32,525 nucleotides of DNA from Sedimentisphaerales bacterium (GTDB lineage: Bacteria > Planctomycetota > Phycisphaerae > Sedimentisphaerales > Anaerobacaceae). Under the pieces are notes generated by a model, which ran no database searches, was not told where the DNA came from, and saw only the letters and a program-made list of their open reading frames with translations. The DNA lies in NCBI GenBank assembly GCA_030603595.1, contig JAUVXL010000020.1, positions 1 through 32,525 on the forward strand, given 5' to 3'. Each line of letters opens with the position of its first letter. Position 1 is the first letter of the stretch. Positions 14,504 to 22,665 of the stretch are shown piece after piece. The translations under genes and the position numbers were made by a program.

Positions 14504-15313
14504 ATGCGGACCAAACGAGGCAGTGCCTGTAAACCGTTGCTATTTTCTTTCTTACTGTTAGTCGGACTTATGTTGCTCTTTGCCCCACAGAAATTCTCGA
14601 ACAAGTGCCGGATAGCCTTTGCCTCCGCGTTCCGGAAGCCTTTGGCTTTCGGAAGAGAGTTCTCTGTTTTGCTGCGTGGACACGAACAACCGGCAAGCGT
14701 CGTTAGCGATAGCAAATACCGCAGGCTCCGGAATTTCCAAGCCAACACCGCACTGTGGCTGCGGGAGGAACGCCAAAAGGTCGAGGAACTGACCAAATTG
14801 CCCGGCAAATCAGTTTGGGGAGGCACAAGCTTTGTCGTAGCCGATATAGTTACAAGCACAATGAACAAAACGTGCGGCGAGCTTCTCATAAACCGCGGCA
14901 AGGAAGATAGCTTGGCCGAGGGGCAGTTCGTCCTTGGCGAGTCCAGCATCATCGGCACCGTACATAGTGTAGGTTCTCACGTTGCCAAGGTCAAGCTCAT
15001 CACCGATCCCGAATCCAAAATGCCGGTAAGCATAGCTAATCTCGACGTCAAACGAGTAATGAAAGGCAGCGGCGACCATTCGGCCGAAGTCTGCCTCCTG
15101 CCGACAAAATACAAAATAGAGACTGGGGATATTGTCTGGGCCCGGAAGAAACCCGGGCTCCTCAATGGATCGCTGATAGTCGGAACAGTGGCGCGCTGCA
15201 AGGGTTGCGACGAAAATCCTTCCATCTGGGAAATAATCGTGAAGCCCTCATGCAACATAGAAAGACTAAATAGCGTAACTGTTGTCGTCCAGGGCCCCGA
15301 GGCGAATAGCTGA
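14504..15313 (+). CDS. mreC: Rod shape-determining protein MreC
   Basis: MreC is a bitopic inner-membrane protein of the elongation complex that positions peptidoglycan synthesis. The 269-residue product has a short cytoplasmic start, one membrane helix at about 11-29 (PLLFSFLLLVGLMLLFAP), and a periplasmic linker with helical character (SKYRRLRNFQANTALWLREE). It then has the two-part beta domain typical of MreC: VVADIVTSTMNKTCGELLINRG, GQFVLGESSIIGTV and SHVAKVKLITDPESKMPV. ATG 14504 follows GAGGATGAAAA. mreB, mreD and rodA are not adjacent, which is unusual. Instead the next genes encode a peptidoglycan crosslinking enzyme and a 3D-domain protein. It is slightly short for the family but looks complete. 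Confidence 0.85.
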   Translation: MRTKRGSACKPLLFSFLLLVGLMLLFAPQKFSNKCRIAFASAFRKPLAFGREFSVLLRGHEQPASVVSDSKYRRLRNFQANTALWLREERQKVEELTKLPGKSVWGGTSFVVADIVTSTMNKTCGELLINRGKEDSLAEGQFVLGESSIIGTVHSVGSHVAKVKLITDPESKMPVSIANLDVKRVMKGSGDHSAEVCLLPTKYKIETGDIVWARKKPGLLNGSLIVGTVARCKGCDENPSIWEIIVKPSCNIERLNSVTVVVQGPEANS

Positions 15314-15360
15314 ACATGCAAAACCCGAGTATTCTGAATAGAATTAAGTACTCAAGCGGT

Positions 15361-15385
15361 CCGAAGGAAAGCTTTCGTCCTTCGG
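15361..15385. terminator. Hairpin between mreC and the L,D-transpeptidase gene
   Basis: CCGAAGGA-aagctttcg-TCCTTCGG is a perfect 8-bp stem 48 bp after the mreC stop. It is followed by CCCAAATAAAC rather than a T run, so it is at best a weak terminator or an mRNA-processing or stabilising structure. Confidence 0.35.
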
Positions 15386-15468
15386 CCCAAATAAACTCTG
15401 TAAATGGGCAATTGGATCTAACAATGCCCTTGGGATTAAACTCCATTATGTAAGTCAAGGAGACAATC

Positions 15469-16605
15469 ATGGCGCCCTATTCTCCCAGATCATCTCGTAG
15501 GCTAATACGAAAAAGACGAAAATGGCTTTATGTCGTTTTTGTGCTCCTGCTCATCGTGGCGGTTAAAATGAAAATCCATATTCGCGGCTTTAATCCTGCC
15601 GCCATTTTTGGCGAAGATAAGTCCGAATTCGTCCCGACTCCGGACAATATCGCAACTGGGGACGAAACGATTGCGCCTCAATTGAAGCTCATACCTGAAT
15701 CGAACATCAGACAGATAGCCCAATCGCCTTCCAAGCCGCTCGCCGAACCGGCAGAGCAGCGCACAACCGACTCGCCTGTGCAAGAACCTGTGCCAACATG
15801 GGACCCGCCCCAAACGCATAGACCGACTCCAGGGCGATCGCCTGAATTAGATGCACCTGATGCGAAGGCTATCTCCAGCCTCAAGGCAAACCCTTCCAAC
15901 ATTGTTCAGGCACGCGATAAGCTAAATCAGATACTCTTAAAAAAGCCTATGACCACGCAACAATTGGCATTTGTCAAGGAGACGCTCTCAGATCTTGCCG
16001 ACCAGTGGTTATTCAGCAGAAAAGTCTGCCCGCAGGATGAAATTTGCAGCAATTACAAGGTCGAGCCCGGCGATCACCTTCTTGCCATTGGCAAAGAGCA
16101 TAACGTGCCGTATCAGATAATTATGAGGATCAACAATATCGCAGATCCCAAGACTCTGCGGGCGGGTGAAACTATCAAGGTCATCAACGGCCCGTTTCAT
16201 GCCGTTATATCGCGATCAACCTTTACCATGGATTTGTACGTCCGGAATACTTTTGTCCGAAGTTTTAAGGTTGGCCTGGGCCGGCCGGAACACGAGACGC
16301 CTACCGGAAGATGGTGCGTCAAAACGGGCGGCAAGCTAATATCTCCTCCCTGGAGAAACCCAGATACAGGAAGAATCTATCAGGCCAAGGATCCGGATTA
16401 TCCTTTGGGCTCACGCTGGATTGCGCTGAAAGGCCTCGAGGGTGATGCCAAAGGCAGGAGGGGGTTTGCAATCCATGGAACAAAAAAGACCGATGAGCTT
16501 GGCACGCAATGCTCGCGAGGATGCATTCGCATGAAGGATCAGGAAGTTGTAATGGTGTATGATTTGTTGATACCACAATTTTCAGAAGTCGTGATAGTTG
16601 AATAA
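15469..16605 (+). CDS. LysM-containing L,D-transpeptidase (YkuD family)
   Basis: L,D-transpeptidases crosslink peptidoglycan stem peptides (3-3 bonds) or attach proteins, using a catalytic cysteine, and resist most beta-lactams. The 378-residue product has a basic start and a membrane anchor at about 20-33 (YVVFVLLLIVAVKM). A proline/serine-rich spacer runs to about residue 130. A LysM repeat lies near 192-240 (YKVEPGDHLLAIGKEHNVPY ... IKVING). The YkuD catalytic domain begins about 246, and its signature HGTKKTDELG...SRGCIRM holds H336 and the catalytic C352. A strong AAGGAGA lies five bases before ATG 15469. It follows mreC by 155 bp in the same direction and is the main enzyme of the envelope trio. 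The intact catalytic residues predict an active enzyme. Confidence 0.93.
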   Translation: MAPYSPRSSRRLIRKRRKWLYVVFVLLLIVAVKMKIHIRGFNPAAIFGEDKSEFVPTPDNIATGDETIAPQLKLIPESNIRQIAQSPSKPLAEPAEQRTTDSPVQEPVPTWDPPQTHRPTPGRSPELDAPDAKAISSLKANPSNIVQARDKLNQILLKKPMTTQQLAFVKETLSDLADQWLFSRKVCPQDEICSNYKVEPGDHLLAIGKEHNVPYQIIMRINNIADPKTLRAGETIKVINGPFHAVISRSTFTMDLYVRNTFVRSFKVGLGRPEHETPTGRWCVKTGGKLISPPWRNPDTGRIYQAKDPDYPLGSRWIALKGLEGDAKGRRGFAIHGTKKTDELGTQCSRGCIRMKDQEVVMVYDLLIPQFSEVVIVE

Positions 16606-16921
16606 CAAATACCCCGGCCGCTTCCGCCGGCTAAGCAAAGAAAACCTTTTGATTGAGTTGTCGCTGCCGCATTGATCCACGCGATTGCACAGCGCCCGCA
16701 CCGCGCATCCGCCTGCCCGCCGCATCTATAAAAACTCCATCTTCAAATGCCGGCCTGCACCTGCGCCCCCATTTCGTCAACAGCTCTCACTTCCGAGCAA
16801 TCCTCGTTGGCGATAGTATATCCGCAGGCAATTTTCCTTTTCGCAGGGGCCTATAAGAACGGCACTTTCCTCGTCAGTCTCCAATAATAGGACGCTTGTC
16901 CGCCTGCCCGTGACAATTTGC
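16606..16921. other. Intergenic region after the L,D-transpeptidase gene
   Basis: A modest hairpin CCGGC-cgcttcc-GCCGG (16614-16630) lies just after the stop and lacks a T run. A minus-strand frame of 52-67 codons at 16777-16980 (MLEFKQIVTGRRTSVLLLE) has no ribosome site and overlaps the promoter of the next gene, so I do not call it. Nothing else is supported. Confidence 0.35.
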
Positions 16922-16950
16922 TTGAATTCAAGCATGTTATCTGGTAAAAT
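16922..16950 (+). promoter_or_regulatory. Sigma-70-like promoter of the 3D-domain gene
   Basis: TTGAAT (16922-16927) and TAAAAT (16945-16950) are separated by 17 bp in an AT-rich stretch. Transcription would start near 16957, about 105 nt before the start codon. This suggests the 3D-domain gene can be expressed separately from mreC and the transpeptidase. Confidence 0.6.
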
Positions 16951-17060
16951 AATAATATCGATTTCGATAAGACCGTTCAATACAACAATGTTATTGGGCG
17001 GTTGATAAAGTTATTCTGTCAATCATACAGGCGGAAGATTTGTTTGGATGGGGGTGTCCG

Positions 17061-17633
17061 TTGAAAAGATTAAGAGTAAATGAGCGTTGCTATATCCTGT
17101 TGAAGGCCGGGGCCGCCAACACGGTAATAGTTCTCGTGGCGGTTATTTGTCTTCTAAATCCGATCGTCGGGATAGCCGATATAAATGCCCGCTGGCAGAC
17201 ATCAGGGATTCACACAGCGGCCATCGATGCAGACGCTCTTGCTCTATCCGCCTCGAATGAACCCGAAAAACACAACTCAGATGCCGACGCAAATGACACT
17301 ACAGCCAATGTCGAGCAGACGACACAGTGGCGGACCGTTCAAATGCGAGTAACCGCTTATTGTCCCTGCGAGAAATGTTGCGGCAAGTACTCGGATGGCA
17401 TAACAGCAAGCGGGCACAAAATAAGGCCCGGAGATGTCTTTGTCGCCGCCGACCGAAAATATGCGATGGGCGCCGAGATGATTGTCGCCGGATACAACAA
17501 TAGCAAACCCGTTAAAGTCCTCGACAGGGGTGGCGCAATTAAAGGCGACCGCCTCGACGTCTTCTTTTACACGCACCAGGAGGCCCTGAATTGGGGAGTA
17601 AGATACATCGATGTCAAAATTCGCATCGACTAA
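17061..17633 (+). CDS. 3D-domain protein (predicted murein-active double-psi barrel)
   Basis: The 3D domain, named for three conserved aspartates, is related to the MltA lytic transglycosylase and RlpA-type barrels and is predicted to act on peptidoglycan glycan strands. The 190-residue product starts best at TTG 17061, behind GGGGGTG; no ATG lies in frame near this point. A membrane anchor or signal lies at about 15-38 (ANTVIVLVAVICLLNPIVG). A low-complexity Asp/Ala/Asn linker follows. The domain occupies about 93-190: MRVTAYCPCEKCCGKYSDG, TASG, VLDRGG and GDRLDVFFYTHQEALNWG, with the three aspartates present in YSDG, LDRG and RLDVF. The CPCEKCCG cysteines could bind metal or form disulfides. 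With mreC and the L,D-transpeptidase it forms a peptidoglycan-related group. Confidence 0.85.
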   Translation: MKRLRVNERCYILLKAGAANTVIVLVAVICLLNPIVGIADINARWQTSGIHTAAIDADALALSASNEPEKHNSDADANDTTANVEQTTQWRTVQMRVTAYCPCEKCCGKYSDGITASGHKIRPGDVFVAADRKYAMGAEMIVAGYNNSKPVKVLDRGGAIKGDRLDVFFYTHQEALNWGVRYIDVKIRID

Positions 17634-17803
17634 AACACCCGATCAACATCCCCCCGCCTCACGCTTCACGAGATACGATATCCGACATACCAAATTCATC
17701 CCCCGCCCTTTTTCTGCTAACATCGATCACACCGTCGGATTATAATGAAGCCTCAACCAAATGTCATGTTTCCTTAAGATCGCCAATTGAAAGGGTCTGT
17801 AAA

Positions 17804-19156
17804 ATGGATAAGAATGAATTAACCAGGCGGCAGCTCCTGGCAACCGCATCCCTCGGCACGATTGCCGCCGTATCGCCGAATATCCCGGCCTACGCCAACA
17901 TCACCAAAAAAGCCGCCAAGCTCGCAATCCTCGGCGGAGAGCCGGTCAGAAAGAACAAGACCTGGCCCCGCTGGCCCTACTGGGACGACAATGTTGTGGA
18001 CTCAGTAGTGAAAACCACAAAAAGCAGAATCTGGTGCAGAATCCAGTCCAAGTCCGGCACGGTCCCAACGTTCGAGAAGAAATTCGCCCAAATGATCGGT
18101 GCAAAGTTCTGCGTGGCCACCGGCTCCGGCACCCAGGCGCTACATACGTGCGTCGAAGCACTTGGAATCGGCGCCGGCGATGAAGTGATCACCTCGCCCT
18201 ACACCGACCCGGGAACCATTGCCTCGATCCTGGCCGCCAGAGCGCTGCCCGTCCTGGCCGACCTGGATCGCGAATCTTATCAACTCGACCCCGAAGACGT
18301 GGAACGAAGGATTACCGAGAACACCAAGGCGATTATGCCCGTCCACATGATGGGCCAGCCCTGCAACATGGAGGCGATTTGCCAGATTGCCAAAAAGCAC
18401 AATTTGAAAGTAATCGAAGACGCCTGCCAGGCCCACCTCGCTGAATATCAGGGCAAGAAGCCGGGGACCATCGGCGACCTCGGCTGCTTTAGCTTTCAGT
18501 CGAGCAAGACTATCGCCTGCGGGGAAGGCGGAGCGATAGTCGGAAATGATGAAGAGCTTATGGACAAGTGCTACACCGTCCACAACCACGGCACCTCACG
18601 CCGCGGACGCACCGAAGTGGCTGGGCCGAAATACCGCATGAACGAGTTTGAAGCAGCGGTCCTGCTCGGCCAGCTCTCCGGCGTGCAGGAACGCTTCGCC
18701 CGTCGCAACAAAAACGCCGCCTACCTCACCTCACGCCTCAAGGACATCCCCGGAATCGTCCCGCAGAAACTATACGAGGGCACCACCAGCGGTTCCTTCT
18801 ACATCTACGCTACGACGTATCGAAAGGAGCACTTCAACGGTGCGGATCGCAGCAAGTTCCTAAAGGTCATGAGCGCCGAAGGCGTCAGTCTTAGCCCCTA
18901 TATAAGGCAGGGATTGCATAAGGAACCCTGGATAGACCACATCTTGACTCAGAAAGTGTACAAGAAGATGTTCTCCGAGAAGAGACTGCAGAGATACCGC
19001 GAGGAAAACCAATGCCCCAACTGCGACAAGGTCTGCCAAGAGATGGCCATGATCTGGGCATCCGGCCCCCTGCTTGGAACAAAAGAAGACATGGCCAACA
19101 TCGCCGACGCAATCGAGAAGGTCTATGAAAATAGAGACAAATTAAACTCGATATGA
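17804..19156 (+). CDS. DegT-family PLP enzyme with a Tat signal peptide
   Basis: The 450-residue product starts at ATG 17804, behind GAAAGGG. Residues 5-32 form a twin-arginine signal: LTRRQLLATASLGTIAAVS followed by a PAYA cleavage-like site. The rest is a DegT/DnrJ/EryC1/StrS fold: VATGSGTQALHTCVEALG (cofactor phosphate), GDEVITSPYTDPGT, VIEDACQAHLAEY, and the Schiff-base lysine K235 in FSFQSSKTIACGEGG. Near the C-terminus is an unusual CPNCDKVC segment. Typical members are cytoplasmic sugar aminotransferases. Tat export of a folded, cofactor-loaded enzyme would place it outside the cytoplasm, where nucleotide sugars are not expected, so the substrate is probably different. It starts 170 bp after the 3D-domain gene and could be read from the same promoter. 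Confidence 0.88.
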   Translation: MDKNELTRRQLLATASLGTIAAVSPNIPAYANITKKAAKLAILGGEPVRKNKTWPRWPYWDDNVVDSVVKTTKSRIWCRIQSKSGTVPTFEKKFAQMIGAKFCVATGSGTQALHTCVEALGIGAGDEVITSPYTDPGTIASILAARALPVLADLDRESYQLDPEDVERRITENTKAIMPVHMMGQPCNMEAICQIAKKHNLKVIEDACQAHLAEYQGKKPGTIGDLGCFSFQSSKTIACGEGGAIVGNDEELMDKCYTVHNHGTSRRGRTEVAGPKYRMNEFEAAVLLGQLSGVQERFARRNKNAAYLTSRLKDIPGIVPQKLYEGTTSGSFYIYATTYRKEHFNGADRSKFLKVMSAEGVSLSPYIRQGLHKEPWIDHILTQKVYKKMFSEKRLQRYREENQCPNCDKVCQEMAMIWASGPLLGTKEDMANIADAIEKVYENRDKLNSI

Positions 19157-19302
19157 TCGAGGACGAACTCAGTCCCGGACTCGGCTCGGGATTCCATGAA
19201 GAAAGCGGCCCTGATCGCCAAAATTGCTATTACGCAACAGGCCAATCGAATATGCCGCATAGACCGCTCTCCTTGGCCCTGCGACCCATTGCGAAGCGAA
19301 AG

Positions 19303-19375
19303 TGAGCGATGAAGGGCTCGAACCTTCGACCTGCTGATTAAGAGTCAGCTGCTCTACCAACTGAGCTAATCGCCC
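19303..19375 (-). tRNA. tRNA-Lys (anticodon CTT)
   Basis: Read on the minus strand from 19375, the 73-nt gene opens GGGCGATTAGCTCAGTTGG and folds as a cloverleaf. The acceptor stem GGGCGAT pairs with ATCGCTC (one G-U), with discriminator A. The D-loop is AGTTGGTAGA. The anticodon stem CTGA/TCAG encloses loop CTCTTAA with anticodon CTT, and the T-arm has GGTTCGAGCC. CCA is not encoded. An apparent minus-strand ORF over it is an artefact. The tRNA stands alone between the Tat enzyme and the export lipoprotein. Confidence 0.95.
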
Positions 19376-19408
19376 GAAAACCGCCTAATCCATAGGCTGA
19401 AGCCGTAC

Positions 19409-19435
19409 TTTATAATCGACAAGAAGACTTTGCAA
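19409..19435 (-). promoter_or_regulatory. Possible promoter of tRNA-Lys
   Basis: On the minus strand a TATAAA box (19409-19414) lies 34 nt upstream of the tRNA 5' end, preceded by TTGCAA (19430-19435) at a 15-bp spacing. CTTGCA at 16 bp is an equally likely -35. The spacing is short, so confidence is modest. Confidence 0.35.
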
Positions 19436-19742
19436 GGGAATTAGAAGGAATTATCGCAGCGACTGTCCTATAACAAGACGCCGCCGAACGGTGATACAGA
19501 CTCGTCGCCGAAAAATAGGAATTGCCGGCAACGCTTTTTAATGATGCGAACGCCTGCTATATTGTGTTGTTTCCGGGCATTGAGAGCGGTTAAGGGGCAT
19601 CTGCCCGGGCAAGCGTGCCGAGGCGAAGATTAGTCTTGCAGCTTGACATAGGCGCAATGTTCAGTCAAATTGCAGTGTGCTTTGAAGCAAGCCGATATAC
19701 TGAGAAACGGAATCTCATTGTTCAGAGAAAAGGAGAATAGTA
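19436..19742. other. Upstream region of the export lipoprotein gene
   Basis: No gene is supported. TTGACA at 19643-19648 is a consensus -35 on the plus strand, but the hexamer 17 bp downstream (CAAATT) is a poor -10. A TATATT at about 19557-19562 lacks a good -35. The true promoter of the 19743 gene cannot be fixed. Confidence 0.35.
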
Positions 19743-20519
19743 ATGAAGTATGCGCATACAATCACATTTGTGGCTTTGTTGCTGGTCAGCGTTATTGGGG
19801 CGGGTTGCAACTCGCCGTGCAATCCTGCGGACATTGAGGCATTCCTCAAGCCGTACGAAGCCGACGTTACCGCCAAGAACTACATTCTGCAACCCCCGGA
19901 TGACATCGCAGTGCACTGCTCGAAAGTGCCTGAAATCGATATGCAGGTCCAGCGAATTCGGCCTGACGGCAAGGTTTCCTTTGAAGGCCTGGGCGAATTT
20001 GAAGTTGCCGGGAAGACCCCGTCCCAGGTTGCGGAGGTGTTGGGCAAGAAGGTTGAAGAGCTTTACAAGCTCGTCGGGGAATTCCCCATAGAGGTGCGGG
20101 TTGTTGATTATCGCAGCAAGGTGTTTTACGTGATGGGCCAAGTTTTCTCGCCGGGAGCGAAAATCCACACGGGGCGAGAGACGGTGCTCTTGTCTGTTGC
20201 CGAAGCGGTGCCAAACCCCATGGCTGCTGAGAGTAAGATCCGTGTAATCAGGCCGTCAGCAGATCCCGGCATTAGGCCGAAAGCCTTCAAGGTTAATTTC
20301 AACCGGATGATCACCCGTGGCGAGACCTCCCAGGACGTTCTTTTGCAGGAAGGTGATATAATATATGTTCCGCCGACGTTCCTGGCCTCAATTGGGTTGA
20401 AGCTGGAAGAGCTCGTCAGGCCAGTGGCACGGGCTTTTTCGGGCGCTTATATGCTTCAGAACCCCCCGACGTCAAGGAAGGGTTCCAGTGGAGCCGGGCG
20501 CAACGACTACCGGTATTAG
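19743..20519 (+). CDS. Polysaccharide export lipoprotein (Wza/Poly_export family)
   Basis: Proteins of this family form the outer-membrane channel or its periplasmic part for capsule and exopolysaccharide export. The 258-residue product starts at ATG 19743 behind AAAAGGAGAA. Residues 1-22 are a lipoprotein signal with lipobox IGAGC, so Cys22 would be lipidated. The Poly_export domain follows from about residue 45: NYILQPPDDIAVHCSKVPEI, VQRIRPDGKVSFEGLGEFEVAGKTPSQV. A beta-grasp/SLBB-like segment comes next (YRSKVFYVMGQVFSPGAKI), and a typical end LLQEGDIIYVPP lies at about 206. The protein is shorter than Wza and lacks its C-terminal membrane helix. No Wzc kinase or polymerase is adjacent; the next gene encodes a membrane protein on the same strand. 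Confidence 0.88.
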   Translation: MKYAHTITFVALLLVSVIGAGCNSPCNPADIEAFLKPYEADVTAKNYILQPPDDIAVHCSKVPEIDMQVQRIRPDGKVSFEGLGEFEVAGKTPSQVAEVLGKKVEELYKLVGEFPIEVRVVDYRSKVFYVMGQVFSPGAKIHTGRETVLLSVAEAVPNPMAAESKIRVIRPSADPGIRPKAFKVNFNRMITRGETSQDVLLQEGDIIYVPPTFLASIGLKLEELVRPVARAFSGAYMLQNPPTSRKGSSGAGRNDYRY

Positions 20520-20584
20520 CCGGTTGACCGTCGCGGCGATTGAGTTTTGTTCAGGATCGTCCTGAGTTTTGGGGAAGCGCGCTC

Positions 20585-21418
20585 GTGTTGAGACGAAAGA
20601 CGCTCAGATCCATTCATCTTGCCGGCACCCTGTGGTTCATACTGTGTGTCGTTTACGTTTTGGTGCTGGCCCTGCGCCAGGCGGGCGTGGGGTGGTGGGT
20701 GCTATTCTCCCTTTCCGGACACGGTGCGTTAATAGCGTTCATTGTGATCAGTCTGTATCTCTTTGCAATCTTCCGGGGCGTCAGCGGCGGCCAGATACAT
20801 CAAATAGAGCACCCCCTCACCAGTACGGGCTACTACACCGTATTCTATGTTACGATTCCTTTTCTGGGCGGTCTGGCCGGCTGCCTGGGAATGATTGGCG
20901 TATGTACGATAGTCCAGCAGTTCTTGCAGGGTGCCGCACTGGGGACTTTAGCTGCGACTTTTTTGGTCTGGGTAATTGTCGATCCGGCTACGGGTGTCTT
21001 GGAGGTGTGGTTGTCGCCCGCGGCCAGAACCCACCGTGCACAGAGAGTCGCCCAGACGAAGGTGCTCCGAGAAAAAGAGCAGGAAGAACGAGAGCAATTG
21101 TTGGCCGATATTCTGGAGAAGGAAGAGTCGAACAAACAACAATGGGCCGAAATGTTGAAGCCGCAGGCTGAGAAACTCGCCGATTTGCTGGCCGCTGATA
21201 GAATTGACTTTGAGCTGGCTCAGCGCCAAGCTGCCGATATAGGCGCAAGCGCCTGGCAGGCCGGGGGGCTCGGCTGTATGCGGCAGCTTCGCGAGATGGC
21301 AATTAACCTGTGCAAACAGAAATATCGAAACGGTGCGTTTGTCGATTATATCTCTGTTTGGTGGGATGGGATTGGAAACTGGAGGAATCCTTCACTTCAC
21401 AAAACAGCAAATCCTTGA
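20585..21418 (+). CDS. Four-helix membrane protein with a coiled-coil tail
   Basis: I do not recognise a family. From GTG 20585, with GGGGA upstream, the product is 277 residues; a TTG at 20540 would add 15 residues and has no ribosome site. Four hydrophobic segments occupy the N-terminal half: IHLAGTLWFILCVVYVLVLAL, VLFSLSGHGALIAFIVISLYLF, VFYVTIPFLGGLAGCLGMIG, and ALGTLAATFLVWVIVD. A charged, helical, coiled-coil-like stretch follows (REKEQEEREQLLADILEKEE, then QAEKLADLLAADRIDFE). It begins 65 bp after the export lipoprotein, so a role in the same export machine is plausible but unproven. A palindrome TCAGGA-tcg-TCCTGA (20551-20565) lies between the two candidate starts. Confidence 0.7.
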   Translation: MLRRKTLRSIHLAGTLWFILCVVYVLVLALRQAGVGWWVLFSLSGHGALIAFIVISLYLFAIFRGVSGGQIHQIEHPLTSTGYYTVFYVTIPFLGGLAGCLGMIGVCTIVQQFLQGAALGTLAATFLVWVIVDPATGVLEVWLSPAARTHRAQRVAQTKVLREKEQEEREQLLADILEKEESNKQQWAEMLKPQAEKLADLLAADRIDFELAQRQAADIGASAWQAGGLGCMRQLREMAINLCKQKYRNGAFVDYISVWWDGIGNWRNPSLHKTANP

Positions 21419-21580
21419 GCTGCGCAAGGGTCCGTTGAGCCGGGAACAACCAAGAGAGTCTAAACAAAATGGAAGCCGCCGGCTTTATTGGATGAGAGCC
21501 ACGCCTAACACGGATTTGAGAATTCTGCCGGATGGAAGGACAAACTCTCTGATTGTTGTGGCGATATTCTCTATTTGGTC

Positions 21581-21609
21581 TTGACATTTCCCTGCCGGAC
21601 TGGTACATT
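21581..21609 (+). promoter_or_regulatory. Strong sigma-70-type promoter for the guaA-asnA pair
   Basis: Consensus TTGACA (21581-21586) and TACATT (21604-21609) are spaced exactly 17 bp. The predicted start near 21616 leaves about 30-43 nt of leader. It is the best promoter in the window and sits just before the GMP-synthase subunit gene. Confidence 0.75.
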
Positions 21610-21658
21610 CCCCGCCGCGTACCTATACTAATTCAAAACAACGCAAATGGAAATTTAC

Positions 21659-22606
21659 ATGGAGACTGCAGTGGATTGCAAAAAATTCGTCGAAGACCAA
21701 ATCGCGCAGATCAAACAAACCGTAGGCGACGAAAAGGCCATAAACGCGCTTAGCGGCGGAGTCGATAGCTCCCTGGTGACGGTTCTCGGACACCGCGCTC
21801 TGGGCGACCGTCTAAAGACAGTTTTCATTGACAGTGCTCTGATGCGTCAAGGCGAGCCGCAGTATGTTGTTGACACTTTCGCCAAAATGGATATTCCCGT
21901 CGATCTTGTGGATGCCCAGGAAGACTTTCTCTCGGCCCTGGCCGGCCTGACGGACCCCGAAGAGAAACGACAGGCCGTCACCGATACGTTCTACTCGAAG
22001 GTCTTCGGCCGACTTGTCAAGGAATCAGGCGCAAAGTTCCTGTTCCACGGCACTATCCTCACCGACATCGAGGAGACCGTCGCCGGCATTAAACGCCAGC
22101 ACAATATCCTCTCCCAGCTTGGCATCGACACAGAAGAAGCTTACGGCTACGCGGTAGTCGAGCCGCTCAAGACACTCAGAAAAGACGGCGTCCGCGAGGT
22201 TAGCCGGTTTTTGGAGATGCCCTCCGAAATCGCCGAGCGTATCCCCTTCCCCGGGCCGGGCCTGGCAACCCGGGTTGTCGGAGAGATAACGCGAGAGAGG
22301 CTGGCGACAGTGCGAGCGGCGACGGAAATTGTCGAAGAAGAGCTCAAAGACAGCGGCGCCTTTCAGTATCTGGCCGTTTTGCTGAACGATCGCGCGACGG
22401 GAATCAGGGACAACAAGCGTGAATTCGGCCGGATAATTGTCGTCCGCTGTATCGAGAGCACCGACGCCAGGACCGCAACGGCCACCGAACTGCCGTGGGA
22501 GAAACTCAACCGCATTTGCAGTCGAATCATCTCGGAAATCCCGGACGTGAACCGCTGCCTGTACGACCTGACACCCAAGCCGCCGGCTACTGTAGAGTAC
22601 ATCTAA
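21659..22606 (+). CDS. guaA: Stand-alone GMP synthase ATP-pyrophosphatase subunit
   Basis: This enzyme part adenylates XMP and lets ammonia replace the AMP to form GMP; in most bacteria it is fused to a glutaminase. Here only the C-terminal part exists, at 315 residues from ATG 21659 (GGAAA upstream); ATG 21647 is a near alternative. The PP-loop LSGGVDSS opens the domain, followed by VFIDSALMRQGE and FHGTILTDIEETVAGIKRQHN. FPGPGLATRVVGEITRERL comes next, and the dimerisation end CLYDLTPKPPATVEYI matches GuaA. The missing glutaminase domain is not encoded in the 240 bp upstream. The partner could be a separate GuaAa-like subunit elsewhere, as in archaea, or the enzyme may use free ammonia. asnA follows 59 bp later. 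Confidence 0.88.
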   Translation: METAVDCKKFVEDQIAQIKQTVGDEKAINALSGGVDSSLVTVLGHRALGDRLKTVFIDSALMRQGEPQYVVDTFAKMDIPVDLVDAQEDFLSALAGLTDPEEKRQAVTDTFYSKVFGRLVKESGAKFLFHGTILTDIEETVAGIKRQHNILSQLGIDTEEAYGYAVVEPLKTLRKDGVREVSRFLEMPSEIAERIPFPGPGLATRVVGEITRERLATVRAATEIVEEELKDSGAFQYLAVLLNDRATGIRDNKREFGRIIVVRCIESTDARTATATELPWEKLNRICSRIISEIPDVNRCLYDLTPKPPATVEYI

Positions 22607-22665
22607 GCACGGCGAGGGCCAAAACTCCGCGATCAATTTTTGAACCGACATTAGGAGAGTACGCA

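Noticed and set aside
14448-14558. 36-codon ORF MMTAPVVLWGVAWN behind TTAGGAG
   Set aside because: It has a decent ribosome site but overlaps the start of mreC in another frame and ends in unlikely sequence. It could be a leader, but the evidence is insufficient.
19169-19360. Minus-strand 63-codon ORF opening MVEQLTLNQQVEGSSPSSLT
   Set aside because: It is the translation of the tRNA-Lys gene, a familiar artefact peptide. The cloverleaf explains the sequence.
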